DNA from: Gracilariopsis chorda
Lineage: Eukaryota > Rhodophyta > Florideophyceae > Gracilariales > Gracilariaceae
DNA: 31,442 bases
Assembly (NCBI GenBank): GCA_003194525.1
Contig: NBIV01000558.1
Coordinates: 1-31,442 of the forward strand
Direction of reading: 5' to 3'
Position 1 is the first letter of the stretch, and each line of letters starts with the position of its first letter. Position numbers and translations under genes: made by a program. Shown here piece by piece: positions 1 through 8,417 of the stretch. The notes beneath the pieces were generated by a model, which was given only the letters and a program-made list of their open reading frames with translations, searched no databases and was not told where the DNA came from.

Positions 1-84
1 GAGAACAAGAGTACCGGGCTCGAAAGCTACATCATGCCAAGAACGGTTCACGTAGAACTTCTGTTTCGAGCGTGCGCTAGCTAG

Positions 85-660
85 ATGTTCCCTTGCGAGT
101 GCGGCCATTGCATCGTGCTTTTGCAAGTAATCAGAAGCAGACTGAGAACGCTCAGTGCATTGCGCGAAAGTCCTAGTGACTGGTGTGTGCGGATTGTAGC
201 CGAGAGCGACTTCAAACGGCAAGCGTCGGGTGCTACTGTGGCGCGAGCTATTGTTTTCGAGCTCCAAAGTCGGGGGAAATGTGTTCCAGGCGGAAGGTGC
301 GGATTGGATAGAGTACCGTAACATGGTTGAGAGGGTGCGGATAAGGTTCTCGGATTGTCCGTCGGTTTCCTGGGGTTGGTGGTAGATACTACTACTGCGA
401 ACTTTTAGCAACTGCGTGAGTGTTTTCCAAAAGCGCGATTTGACCTTTGGGTCCTGGTCCGAAATAAGAGTGTGAGGGGTACCATGTTTGGAAAAGATGT
501 GCAACTCAAAGAGGAGTGCAGTGTCCTGCGCGGTGGCTGACTTGTGAGTTGGGATGAGGATTGACTGCTTCGACAGTTTGTCCGCGGTAACCAGAATAGC
601 GTCAAAGCCGGAATCAGAGACCGGGAGCTCGCTTAGAACGTCAAACGTCACCACTTCCCA
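85..660 (-). pseudogene. gypsy integrase catalytic core, broken
   Basis: Minus-strand reading from about 660 downwards shows the start of the integrase core: WEVVTFDVLSELP, DAILVTADKLSK, then IFSKHGTPHTLISDQD with the second catalytic Asp context, and TDGQSE, the box that carries the catalytic Glu. These pieces need frame changes to be joined, so the core is degenerate. The remainder of integrase and the 3' LTR should lie to the left of the window. The enzyme would insert element cDNA into the genome. Confidence 0.75.
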
Positions 661-696
661 GCAACGATTGGGGATTTAGAGCGGCTGTAGGAGTCC

Positions 697-1770
697 CTAT
701 GGCGGTTTGTATACTGCTTTGTTGGACTGGCAGCCGCGACAGGAATGTATGAAACGCAGGATCTTGCGATACATGTGTGGCCAGTAAACATTGCGAGCTG
801 CGGAAAAGTATGTATTGTCTGCTTCAGTGTGACCAACGCCAAGGAAGTAAACAGTAAGTTCGTAACGGAGAGACCCATCAGAAATACAGATGCGAAAGTA
901 GGGCGTTCCTGTCCAGTAAATGAGACCCTCGCGGACGGTGAGTTTCGGGTTTAGATCAAATTTTGCTCTGTGTGAAGTGCGTGAGTGATAGGTTGCGCGA
1001 GAAAACACATCGCGAGCAAGTGGATCGGTTGCATACAGCGCAGGAACGCGATCATGGATGTCGGGAGGTGGATGTTGAGCGAGCGGAGATGCGGGGTGTG
1101 ATCTGGTCTGCGGCTTAGTGCATCGGGGACAATGCTTTGCTTGCCCGGGAGGTGGTAGACGTCGAAGGTATGCTCCTGAAACTCGTCGAGCCAACGGCAA
1201 TGAAGTCCAGTGCTTCGCTTTTGACTGCAAGTATCGGATGGGGTCGTGATCAGTCTGTAGAATGAAGCGACGTCCTCGAAGAAAGGGACCCCGGACGCGA
1301 AGAGCTATCATCACCGCTAGTAACTCCTGATCCCCGGTGTCCCAGTTGCTCTCTGCAGGGGACAGACGATGCGACAGGGAGGCGACGGGATGCCCATCTT
1401 TGCGAGAGCGTCGCACCGACCGCGTGTTTGGGGGCGTCGGTGGTGAGGAAGAAAGGCTTGTCGGGTCAGGATGGGCGAGCACGGGCGCGGAGGTGAGGGG
1501 AACTTTGATGGAATCGAAAGCGGACTGCTGCAGAGGCATCCACTCAAACTGATGAGAGCGGAGAAAGTCCGTGAGTGGCTGCAAAATGGTGGCGTACCCC
1601 TTCACGAAGCGGCAGTAGAAGTTCACTTGGCCAATAAACTGCTGGATGTGTTTCAAAACGTCAGTGTAGGCCAGTCTCGAACAAATTCGACGAGGCGCTC
1701 CTGCGTGGATACTTCTTTCTCTGAGACATTCAATACCAGGACGTCCACTTCCGTCACCCCGAACGCGCAC
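697..1770 (-). pseudogene. gypsy RNase H and integrase zinc-binding domain
   Basis: This is one long minus-strand open region. It begins with the RT thumb/connection (KHIQQFIGQVNFYCRF, then PLTDFLR and FEWMPLQQSAFD). It continues with RNase H (LSHRLSPAESNWDTGDQELL and FILQTDHDPIRYL) and ends with the integrase H-H-C-C domain (VGHTEADNTYF...YWPHM...FIHSCRGCQSNK). The domain order is typical of gypsy pol. Part of the middle, around the RNase H/integrase linker, reads poorly and probably shifts frame, so the open frame overstates integrity. Confidence 0.85.
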
Positions 1771-1848
1771 TTGCTCAGTTTTGCGGAGAGGTGATTGTTG
1801 CGTAATGGGAGTTAGTATCTGGCGAAGGTGTTCCTTATGCTCTTCAGT

Positions 1849-2820
1849 TTAGGGGGTACACAAAATGTCGTCGATGTACAGCACCACACGCTGACCATTC
1901 AAATTGCGAAGACCTGTAGAGAGGAGGCGAGAGAAGGCTGCAAGGGCGTTGGAAAGGTAGTAAAATACTAGTTCCAAGGACAAGTGGGAAGTACACCTAC
2001 TAGGGTTAGCGGCGGCAGAGTACCAGCCACTAGGGTGACAGCCCACTGAGTCTAGTTGTGGCGTGGGCACCTTTTGACGTGCAAGCGCAATGGGCGGGCG
2101 TTATCTAAGGTCCCTGCAGGTCGGGCGCACTCGTAACGATGGCTTGGAAGCCTGTGTCCACTGGAAGCTTGGGGGCGACTAGCGGACGGAGGTGGTGCTT
2201 GGCTTTACTCCTCAGTGGCCGGCAGCACTCGAGCCAACTAATATAGTCGGCGAGGCGCTCTACCACCTGTAACTACTACTAAAAAATAAAATTAAATACT
2301 ACACCATTCTACCGTGCACTGTGCTGCAGTGCCAGGTCCAGTGGAGGTCACATCTCAGATCAAAATTATCTCCGATCCATGTGGCTAATATGGACACGAG
2401 CCAGTGGTGCTGTGGTCCTTCGTCCACCTCTTCGGCACTCCATCTTGCCAGCAGTCTGACCTTAGGGCTATAGTACTACAGGAAAGCCTGAAGCACAGCA
2501 CGCGCCATTCGAAGGATCCAAATCGGGTTCGGGTCGCCGTCTTGTGAAAGTCTTCATCTTGATTCTCATCTGGTGATAGGCTCCAACGAGGTCTATCTGG
2601 GAGAAGGTGGTTGCTCCTGCGACTTGATTCAGAGCCTCATCGATTAGGGGCAGAAACGTGGGTCCAGGACCGTCAATAGATTGAGCGCGCGATAGTCGCA
2701 GACCATTCGCAATTGGCCGGACTTCTTCACGAAGAAAACGGGAGCGCAAAACGGTGAGGAGGAGGGGCGGATGAGACCATTGCAAGGAGTTCATCCAGTG
2801 TGTTGCAGAGGATGGTGAGC
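1849..2820 (-). pseudogene. gypsy reverse transcriptase, split by an insertion
   Basis: Two RT blocks are visible on the minus strand. The first (about 2820-2487) carries FSQIDLVGAYHQMRI, the palm motif with the first catalytic Asp. The second (about 1950-1849) carries YIDDIL, the catalytic Y-x-D-D box. In intact gypsy RT these motifs are about 75 residues apart. Here an extra ~524 bp (1957-2480) lies between them, and the RT reading resumes in the same frame across the duplicated target. Frameshifts and stops elsewhere make this a pseudogene. Confidence 0.87.
1957..2480 (-). mobile_element. ~524-bp insertion (solo LTR or MITE-like) within gypsy RT
   Basis: The insert is flanked by GGAAAG at 1951-1956 and again at 2481-2486. 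Deleting the insert and one copy restores an uninterrupted RT frame. On the minus strand the insert starts TGTAGTACTATAG and ends TACTAC, so it has short inverted ends TGTAGTA/TACTAC. If the duplication is read as 5 bp, the outer ends are TGTAGTA...TACTACC, close to a solo LTR whose last base has mutated. If read as 6 bp, a small non-autonomous DNA element is equally possible. It carries no ORF that I can support. An AT-rich stretch in the middle (about 2278-2310) could hold promoter or polyadenylation signals. Confidence 0.72.
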
Positions 2821-2882
2821 TCTTGAGCAGAGAGCCGGATTACCGGTCGAACGGGAGGCGGTTCACCTGGTCGGAGGTTGAT

Positions 2883-3492
2883 CTAGAGGTCTTGCTCGCG
2901 ATGTGGGGGAAGCTCGTATGGCAGCTCTTTCTTGAAGACGTCCTCAAATTCGTCGATGATAGGGGCCAGCTCAGTGTGGCATTCGACGGATGTAAAAGGG
3001 CGGAGGCGTAGCACGTAGAGTTCGCAGGCACGCTTCTTCACGAGGCGGCGCATGCGTTTGTAGATGATCATCGGGACCGTAGGTTTGTCAATTCGCTTCG
3101 TCGAGGTACACTGCCTACGTGGCAGGAATTCCATGCGAGAACCATCTGCGCACGTGATGGTTAGGCTGTACGAGGACCAGTAGACGTGTGGTCGAACCTG
3201 TTGGAGCCATTGATGACCGCGGGTGACGAGCAGAATCCCGTTGTAGTTGTCCTTCATGTCGATGCCGTAGGCAGTGACGGAGGGATTCGGCATCCTGTAG
3301 GCAATCGTAGTGTGGGCTTGAGAGTGTATTGAAACAGTGGTGTCGTTTCCTAGTTCTGTGAGCGAGTAGTCGGAAGGTTTCAGGCGAGAGATTGCACAAA
3401 CATGTGTTTTTAGGCGAGATGAAGGCATGAGAGGCACCTGGATCAAGGTAAAAGACAACTGGGTGGCCGTTGAGAGAGCCGTTATACATCAT
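2883..3492 (-). pseudogene. gypsy aspartyl protease and protease-RT linker
   Basis: The segment near 3430-3470 (minus) encodes FYLDPGASHAFIS, which matches the retroviral-type protease active site (usually D-S-G-A-S-H); the residue after the catalytic Asp is Pro. In the next frame, a linker ends with FEDVFKKELPYELPPHRE, the conserved leader that precedes gypsy reverse transcriptases. The two halves are in different frames, so at least one frameshift lies between them. The protein would have processed the gag-pol polyprotein. Domain identity is clear from the two motifs; activity is not expected. Confidence 0.8.
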
Positions 3493-4037
3493 CTCGCCGA
3501 AGGGGTTGGCGTCGATGGCGGAAAGAGTGGGAAGCGATCGAGCGCCGAGAGGAGCCGCACCGATGTGTGGCGTGTTTAGCTTTCCGTGCGACTCTTCAGC
3601 CCGGAGGCAGTGCTTACCTTAAATCGGCAGGGGTGACATTGGGTTCGCTCCAAGGTCCTTTACCGCACTTCATTCAGCGGTCGTGAGCGCGATAGATCCG
3701 ATTCTTGGATGGGTTTGCGGATGTTAGCAGCTCCCCAGCAGTCCGCGGAGAGTTCTTTGCCGATCAGGAGGGGGCGCATTGTTCCTGAGAGAGGCAGCTC
3801 TTGAGGAGCGGTGCTTGTTACTTGATTGTTTCGATATTCACGAGGAAGTAGACGATGGTGGTTGTCCCTAACTCCACTTCTCAGAAATGTACACTGTTCG
3901 TAACGTAGTTGTAGACGTCGGCCATATTGGGAGGTCTACACTCAGGGTAGCAGACGGAGAGATTCTTCTTTAAGAGAAAACTGGGAGGCTGAGCTGAAAA
4001 AACGTAAACGCTTCCGTGACAGGGGTGTTAAAGATGT

Positions 4038-4911
4038 CTAACAGTTCGCTAACCTCGTGATATGTCCCTTGAGAGAGCCTTCATTAAATGGCAACCGAAT
4101 GAGCTGGACCCTCGCAAGTGCCGTTTCGTTCGCAGGGACAAATTCGGAGAGCATTGCGAACTGCAGTTCGTCGAGGTTCTGGAAGCTCGTGCTTTCTTGC
4201 AATTGAACGTGAATACTAATGATCTGCACTGTCACACATAATGCAGGCCAGAATGTGCACTTCCTGTGAGTCGGTGATGGACGGACAGAGGCTGGTGACT
4301 TTGCGAACGTTCCAAACAAAAGATCAGACCTTGATCGAGGTTCGCTTGCTGGCGCGTCCATGGTATGTAGAAAAGTTAGACTACTTCAGAACCAGTAAGA
4401 GAGAAATATTTGAGCCATAATGGTTTCGAACGTGCGGCGCTGCTTCTGTTAAAAGCTCTCTTTCGGGAAAGAGAGATGGTGATAGAGATCTAGGTGCGTC
4501 ATCGAGACGGTTCTGCACCACCTGCAGATGAGAGACTACCACAGGCATTGTGGCTTGTTGCTCTTTAATTATCAAGAGTAGTGTTGTTGGAGGAGTTTCA
4601 GAACCTGAGCGGTTGGAAGCGAGCTCCAACGCGGCCGAGTTTCCGGAATTGGCAGATGGATTCTGGTTTGCAGTGCCCACAGGGTGGTCCGAATGAAAGA
4701 TAGGGGCAGGTGACGGCGCCACTGATGTAGTGCGGTCATGGAAAGCTGGAATCTTCGTCTGCACTACCGGTTGAGAGCCGGAGCGATTAGAGTAGACGGC
4801 TTGAGACGGTGAAGTCGGAGTGGAACCTCGGCGACCGAGTTTTGACTGACAGGCCAGCGGCATGACGAAAAAGTGACGTTGTTGCGGTAACGAGTTCCAG
4901 CGGTGAGGCAC
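4038..4911 (-). pseudogene. gag region of gypsy element, frameshifted
   Basis: This is the first open region after the primer-binding site on the minus strand, where gag belongs. Two blocks in different frames (4911-4381 and 4361-4038) are separated by a stop, so the gene is broken. The first block is rich in Ser, Pro, Gln and Thr. No diagnostic capsid motif is visible, and the CCHC zinc knuckle expected near its C-terminus is not intact. The call rests on position within a clear gypsy element rather than on sequence similarity. The open frame before 4861 has no ATG; the first in-frame methionine is near there. Confidence 0.55.
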
Positions 4912-4916
4912 AAAAA

Positions 4917-4929
4917 GCTGATGCTACCA
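4917..4929 (-). other. tRNA primer-binding site of the gypsy element
   Basis: Minus-strand TGGTAGCATCAGC starts two bases inside the LTR end. It begins with TGG, the complement of the CCA tail of a tRNA, as expected for minus-strand priming. The matching tRNA was not identified. Confidence 0.6.
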
Positions 4930-4931
4930 AA

Positions 4932-5178
4932 TGTAATACAGAGAAGAGACCTAGGGTGTAGGATGAAGGTATCGCTGGTTTCGAGGATAGGTTAGAGGTC
5001 AGCCTGCCTGGGTTCGCTCTCAGGAGGAACAGGCCAGGTCGTGCCTCTTTATTTATATTGCTCCTCGAAGAGAGCTTGTAGCTATGATTGGTTGCGCTGT
5101 GACTCTGTTTTAGCTTTTAGCGTCACGTTAGTGACAATAACAGACAGTCTCGCTTGTAGTATCGACTAGTTCGTTACA
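4932..5178 (-). repeat. 5' LTR of the gypsy element
   Basis: On the minus strand the block begins TGTAACGAAC and ends CTGTATTACA. This gives TG...CA ends with a short inverted repeat TGTAA/TTACA, and a length of 247 bp. A primer-binding-site-like sequence follows two bases after the inner end, and piggyBac transposase sequence resumes immediately outside the outer end. Together these fix both boundaries. The partner LTR lies outside the window, so LTR-LTR divergence and insertion age cannot be read. The expected 5-bp target duplication is ATATG (5179-5183 on the plus strand). Confidence 0.8.
5050..5057 (-). promoter_or_regulatory. TATA box in the gypsy LTR
   Basis: The minus strand reads TATAAATA in the middle of the LTR, in the orientation of the element. 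This is where an RNA polymerase II promoter for the genomic transcript would be expected. The transcription start was not determined. Confidence 0.5.
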
Positions 5179-5179
5179 A

Positions 5180-6191
5180 TATGTGTTCTGTCGAGTTTCC
5201 TGTCAACCGTCCCTCGTCGATTACGAAACACGTTAGTATATTTCTGAATGGGTTTCTGAGCAGTTCTGTTTCCGGAGCCGTTATCTTGAAGGTTGTGAAA
5301 ATATGCATGCTTCCGCCCTACAACCGCGGAAAATCTTATGCCAAACTTGATAAGTTTAGACTTCATATATGTACGAGCTGAAGTAAGACCTTTGCACCTG
5401 ATAGTGTTTTCGTCTAGAGAGCTGAAGCCAATAGGAACGGCTAATGTTGCTGCGTCTTGATCATGTTGTCCAAGAACTTGCCGGATGTGTCAAAGTGGGT
5501 CTACCATATAAACATCATTATCATAGACAGGGTATATTCGTAGAGCCGCACGAATGTTGAGAAATGTATCGCGTGACATCATCTTCTGAGAGAACAGAAT
5601 AGTAAAAAGGTCTGATGTACACCAGTAGTCGTGTAAACGATTGAGACGATGCAAAGAATTAGCCAGCTCTAGGCCTAGATACCCTCGAAGCTTATCCATT
5701 CGTAGTGGTTTTGTTGTAACAACTCGACCTACAAGTTCTTGGATAGTCCATTTTCGAGGCTCTCTAGAAAAGAGGTGTTCAGAAACAACTTGCAAAATCT
5801 TGGTGCTTTTCTTGTGGGCATAGGAATGCCTTATATGTTGTTCTTTTTGCGAAAAACGTCCACTTTGAGGCCCCATCTTTTGCAGTACGGAATATTGCCA
5901 TGTAAAGTTTGTTCTGTAAGCTTAAGTGCTGAAACTTTAAAATTTTTTTTTTTGACTTTCGGTGTCAAAGAATTCTCCAGCATTTTCTGGTAGGCCATGA
6001 AATGTTTGACTCTTCATCAATTTCAAAGGCGTCTTGGGAACTGGAAATTGGGAGCATGTCAATGGTAGAGACATAAAGGATAACGAAGTGAAGCAGAGCA
6101 ATGGAAACTGGCAGGGGGTTTTGGCGGTTTCATTCTCATTGCCCGTGCTGTTCAACTCGAGAAGGTTGTCAGATGTGCATATCGTGTGCAA
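5180..6191 (-). pseudogene. piggyBac-family transposase, cut by the gypsy insertion
   Basis: The minus-strand blocks 6191-5937, 5876-5490 and 5366-5180 together read as the N-terminal to central part of a DDE_Tnp_1_7 (piggyBac/PGBD) transposase. Recognisable pieces are DYWCTSDLFTILFSQKMMSR followed by DTFLNIRAAL (the family's YW...F...M.RDRF..I..L block), then SSLDENTI, and TYMKSKLIKFGIRFSAVVG (the YxxxKPxKWG-like block). A stop occurs after VDPL near 5490, and a frame break sits in a long T tract near 5940. The gene stops exactly at the outer edge of the gypsy LTR, so its C-terminal half should lie on the far side of that element, outside the window. No TTAA-flanked terminal repeat was found on the right side. 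Confidence 0.82.
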
Positions 6192-6292
6192 TTAACCGAA
6201 GCCGTGCACATTATCTCCGTAGCTGTTCAATCGCTAAATGGGCAGATTTCGCGAAATGGACAATGGCCTTCTGGCCCCCAATTACACTGATT

Positions 6293-6332
6293 TAACGCTC
6301 ATCTAGAAATATGTATAGAACAGCGAGCGTTA
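6293..6332. repeat. Short inverted repeat upstream of the pogo-like gene
   Basis: TAACGCTC at 6293-6300 is the exact reverse complement of GAGCGTTA at 6325-6332, with a 24-bp loop. It lies between the piggyBac relic and the pogo-like ORF and could be a remnant of a transposon end. Eight-base arms can also occur by chance. Confidence 0.35.
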
Positions 6333-6351
6333 TATCTCTAGTACCATCTTA

Positions 6352-7687
6352 TTGGTTAACCTGATAGGCGATATACAGTCATACTCGAGAAGCGCGCGCT
6401 TTACTCGTTTGAATCAGGTACAGAAAGACAGATATCTGCTCTTGGCAGTTGAAAAACGCGATGGACTCTGTCCACCAGCGTCCAAGATGGACATGAGACA
6501 CGCTACAATCCACACTGCAATTCAAGAACGTTATACGAAGAGAACCTCGTGGAAGGCATTGTCTGACAAATACGCTGTCCAAATCGGCGTCCTTCGACGC
6601 GTCCACAATCGTTGAGTGCGCACAATGCCCGAATCATAGCCTGAGTCCCTAAATGACATCCATATAACAGTAAAGCAACGTGGGAGCCCACCGGTTCTCA
6701 CCGCCAAAGAGAAAACTGTCCTTCAAAAGAGTATTGTCTACTTTCTCGACAACAATACACCATTAACAAAACGAGCTGTACGGGAATTGGTGCAGGAATA
6801 TATTTCAATGCTACCAGAAAACCGCCAAGCAGCAATTGGTTTCCGTAACAGCAAACCATCCAATCAATGGGTTTCAGCCGTTGCACGTCGTAACAATCTG
6901 CAGATCATGGGATTCCAGATGATTGATGACAAAAGGGTAAATGCAATGACAGCCAAAAACCAGACCGAACATATTTGCCATGTTGAGGTGGCAATGACTA
7001 TGTTCAACATCAGAGACCCCCGCTATATATTCAATACAGATCCGTCCTGGGCTTCATTTGCAAAAATGAAAGGTCGTAGTCGCAGAAACGGAGTAGGAGG
7101 ACTAGGATCAAGACTTCTCCAAAAAGCTCTCTCCACGCAGGGAAATTTTGACAGAGTGACAGTCATGTCTGCCATTGCCACAAACAAAACAGCCTGCAAG
7201 CCCGTTGTTGTTTTTGCGGGTACTTTGGCTCACTACAGAAAAGTTGGCGATGATATTCAGTCACTTCATACCGTATTAATACCGTGCTATTTGTTTCAAA
7301 GGAATCCTCCTGGTGTGGACAGTGATATTGTCTACAAATGCGCTGAAATGTTCCTCGAAGAAACTGCTCATTTAAGAGTTAATAACCAGAAGATGTTGCT
7401 GCTGTATGACGCCCAGAACGAAGCTATCCAAAAATTTTTACACTTGGCAAACGTCACGGGTGGTTATCGAAAATCTTTTCAACGTGACGAAACTGTCCTA
7501 TTTTCTCTCCAGATTCTGTGAAAATCCAAAAGAAAAAATATCATTTAAAGATTTCTTCCTGATTGAAAGAACCATTCATGTCAATAGGTCATTCCATTCT
7601 ATTCCGTGTAAGTTACGTAGCTTTCGTCGCAAGCATCAGCTGATACGCAAAGGCGATCTTGCCGAAAAGAACTCTGGGTATATTTGA
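6352..7687 (+). pseudogene. pogo/Tigger-like DDE transposase pseudogene
   Basis: One reading frame runs from 6352 to 7521, interrupted by TGA at 6613 and a TAG near 6640. The order is a psq-like helix-turn-helix (AIQERYTKRTSWKALSDKY), then a Tc5/CENP-B-like helix-turn-helix (IGFRNSKPSNQWVSAVARRN), then the DDE_1 domain. That domain shows FNTDPSWAS (first Asp, usually N-x-D-E/Q-T) and MLLLYDAQNEA (second Asp, usually L-L-D-G-H). Downstream of the second Asp the normal block with the third Asp is absent; the sequence shifts frame and continues as a lysine-rich ORF to 7687. The enzyme would cut and paste a TA-flanked element. This copy is inactive by sequence. Confidence 0.8.
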
Positions 7688-7721
7688 GGAACATAGATAT
7701 TGTTTTTCAAAATGGAGAGCA

Positions 7722-7761
7722 ACAGATTGACGTCACTGCCCAAAAAATGACGTCAATCTGT
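7722..7761. repeat. Perfect 14-bp inverted repeat containing TGACGTCA-type sites
   Basis: ACAGATTGACGTCA (7722-7735) is the exact reverse complement of TGACGTCAATCTGT (7748-7761), with a 12-bp A-rich spacer. Each arm carries a GACGTCA core, which resembles the binding site of CREB/ATF-type bZIP proteins. It could be a transposon internal repeat, a hairpin or a paired regulatory site. The structure is certain; the function is inference. Confidence 0.6.
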
Positions 7762-7900
7762 CGCACCAATTTGGTTTCGTGCACTCAAGCAGTTACTACT
7801 CACTTAAAGAGATTTCCCACGGCAGCAGCTAAGACCACCGTACCAGTAGAATTTCTGCTACGTTGAAGCACAAACTCCAGACCTGTTCATATTCTTTTCT

Positions 7901-8281
7901 GTGCTGTATGCTTTCCCTCTTGTTTTCTTTTGTCTCACAGGCACATTCATGAATTCTCCTGAATGCCTAGCGGTATTTTTTTGGCGCAAAAAGAAATATT
8001 GTCGTGCTATGCACGATCTACAAAAGGACCTCAATGATTCAGTCACCGATCTCGAGCGAACCATTGCATACTACAAAGCTGTAGAAGAAGTTGTCGATAT
8101 CAGCAATTACTACGTTCGTCGGCTACAATTTACTGCATCTTCTCTGGAAGCAACAGCCGAATTTCACCGCGAAATGAAAGAGGCCACTCTCCATTATTAT
8201 CCCTTTGTGGAATTACACGAGCACATCTGTGAAAAGCACTCACCTTTACCACAATTGGGATCGGATCACGCACCAGAATAG
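7901..8281 (+). CDS. Unrecognised ORF (126 codons), possibly a transposon exon
   Basis: I do not recognise this protein. Its centre is helical and charged (LQKDLNDSVTDLERTIAYY and following), suggesting a coiled coil, and there is a hydrophobic start that may not be translated. Just upstream, a pyrimidine-rich run ending in CAG at 7938-7940 looks like a splice acceptor, which would remove that start. Just downstream, TACTAAC (8329-8335) and CAG at 8348-8350 look like the 3' end of another intron. It may be the C-terminal part of the preceding pogo-like gene or an independent small gene. Splicing at the obvious GT (8281) would create a stop, so the exon structure is unresolved. Confidence 0.35.
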   Translation: MLYAFPLVFFCLTGTFMNSPECLAVFFWRKKKYCRAMHDLQKDLNDSVTDLERTIAYYKAVEEVVDISNYYVRRLQFTASSLEATAEFHREMKEATLHYYPFVELHEHICEKHSPLPQLGSDHAPE

Positions 8282-8328
8282 TGTTTGGTTTCCATTTATT
8301 CTCTTCTGACTATCCTCACACAACATGA

Positions 8329-8350
8329 TACTAACCAATCCCTTCGACAG
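8329..8350 (+). other. Intron 3' end: TACTAAC branch sequence and CAG acceptor
   Basis: TACTAAC at 8329-8335 is followed by a short pyrimidine-containing stretch and CAG at 8348-8350, a classic spacing. A GT at 8281 would give a 70-bp intron but leads straight into a stop codon. The true donor is therefore uncertain. Confidence 0.4.
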
Positions 8351-8417
8351 ATGAACTCGCTCTCGAAAATGAAATCTCTGCAGAGGGCGTCGATGCCCAG
8401 GACTCGTTTTATGCAAC

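Larger units (their letters stand above)
1..5178 (-). mobile_element. Ty3/gypsy LTR retrotransposon, 5' part, decayed
   Basis: Read on the minus strand, the order is LTR, primer-binding site, gag, aspartyl protease, reverse transcriptase, RNase H, integrase zinc-binding domain and integrase core. This is the Ty3/gypsy order (RT before integrase). The element runs off the window at position 1, so the 3' LTR is not seen. Every coding block has stops or frameshifts, and RT is split by another insertion, so this copy cannot be autonomous. The stretch 3493-4037 between gag and protease lies inside the element; it should hold the gag C-terminus, but I see no intact CCHC zinc knuckle there. The element has inserted into a piggyBac transposase gene at 5179. 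Confidence 0.92.

Noticed and set aside
7901..8281. Resemblance of the helical ORF to the N-terminal Ia domain of NAD+ ligase, which would make it the missing ligase N-terminus
   Set aside because: The match is only a loose helical pattern, the order of conserved residues does not hold, and no adenylation domain follows before the ligase fragment at 8418.
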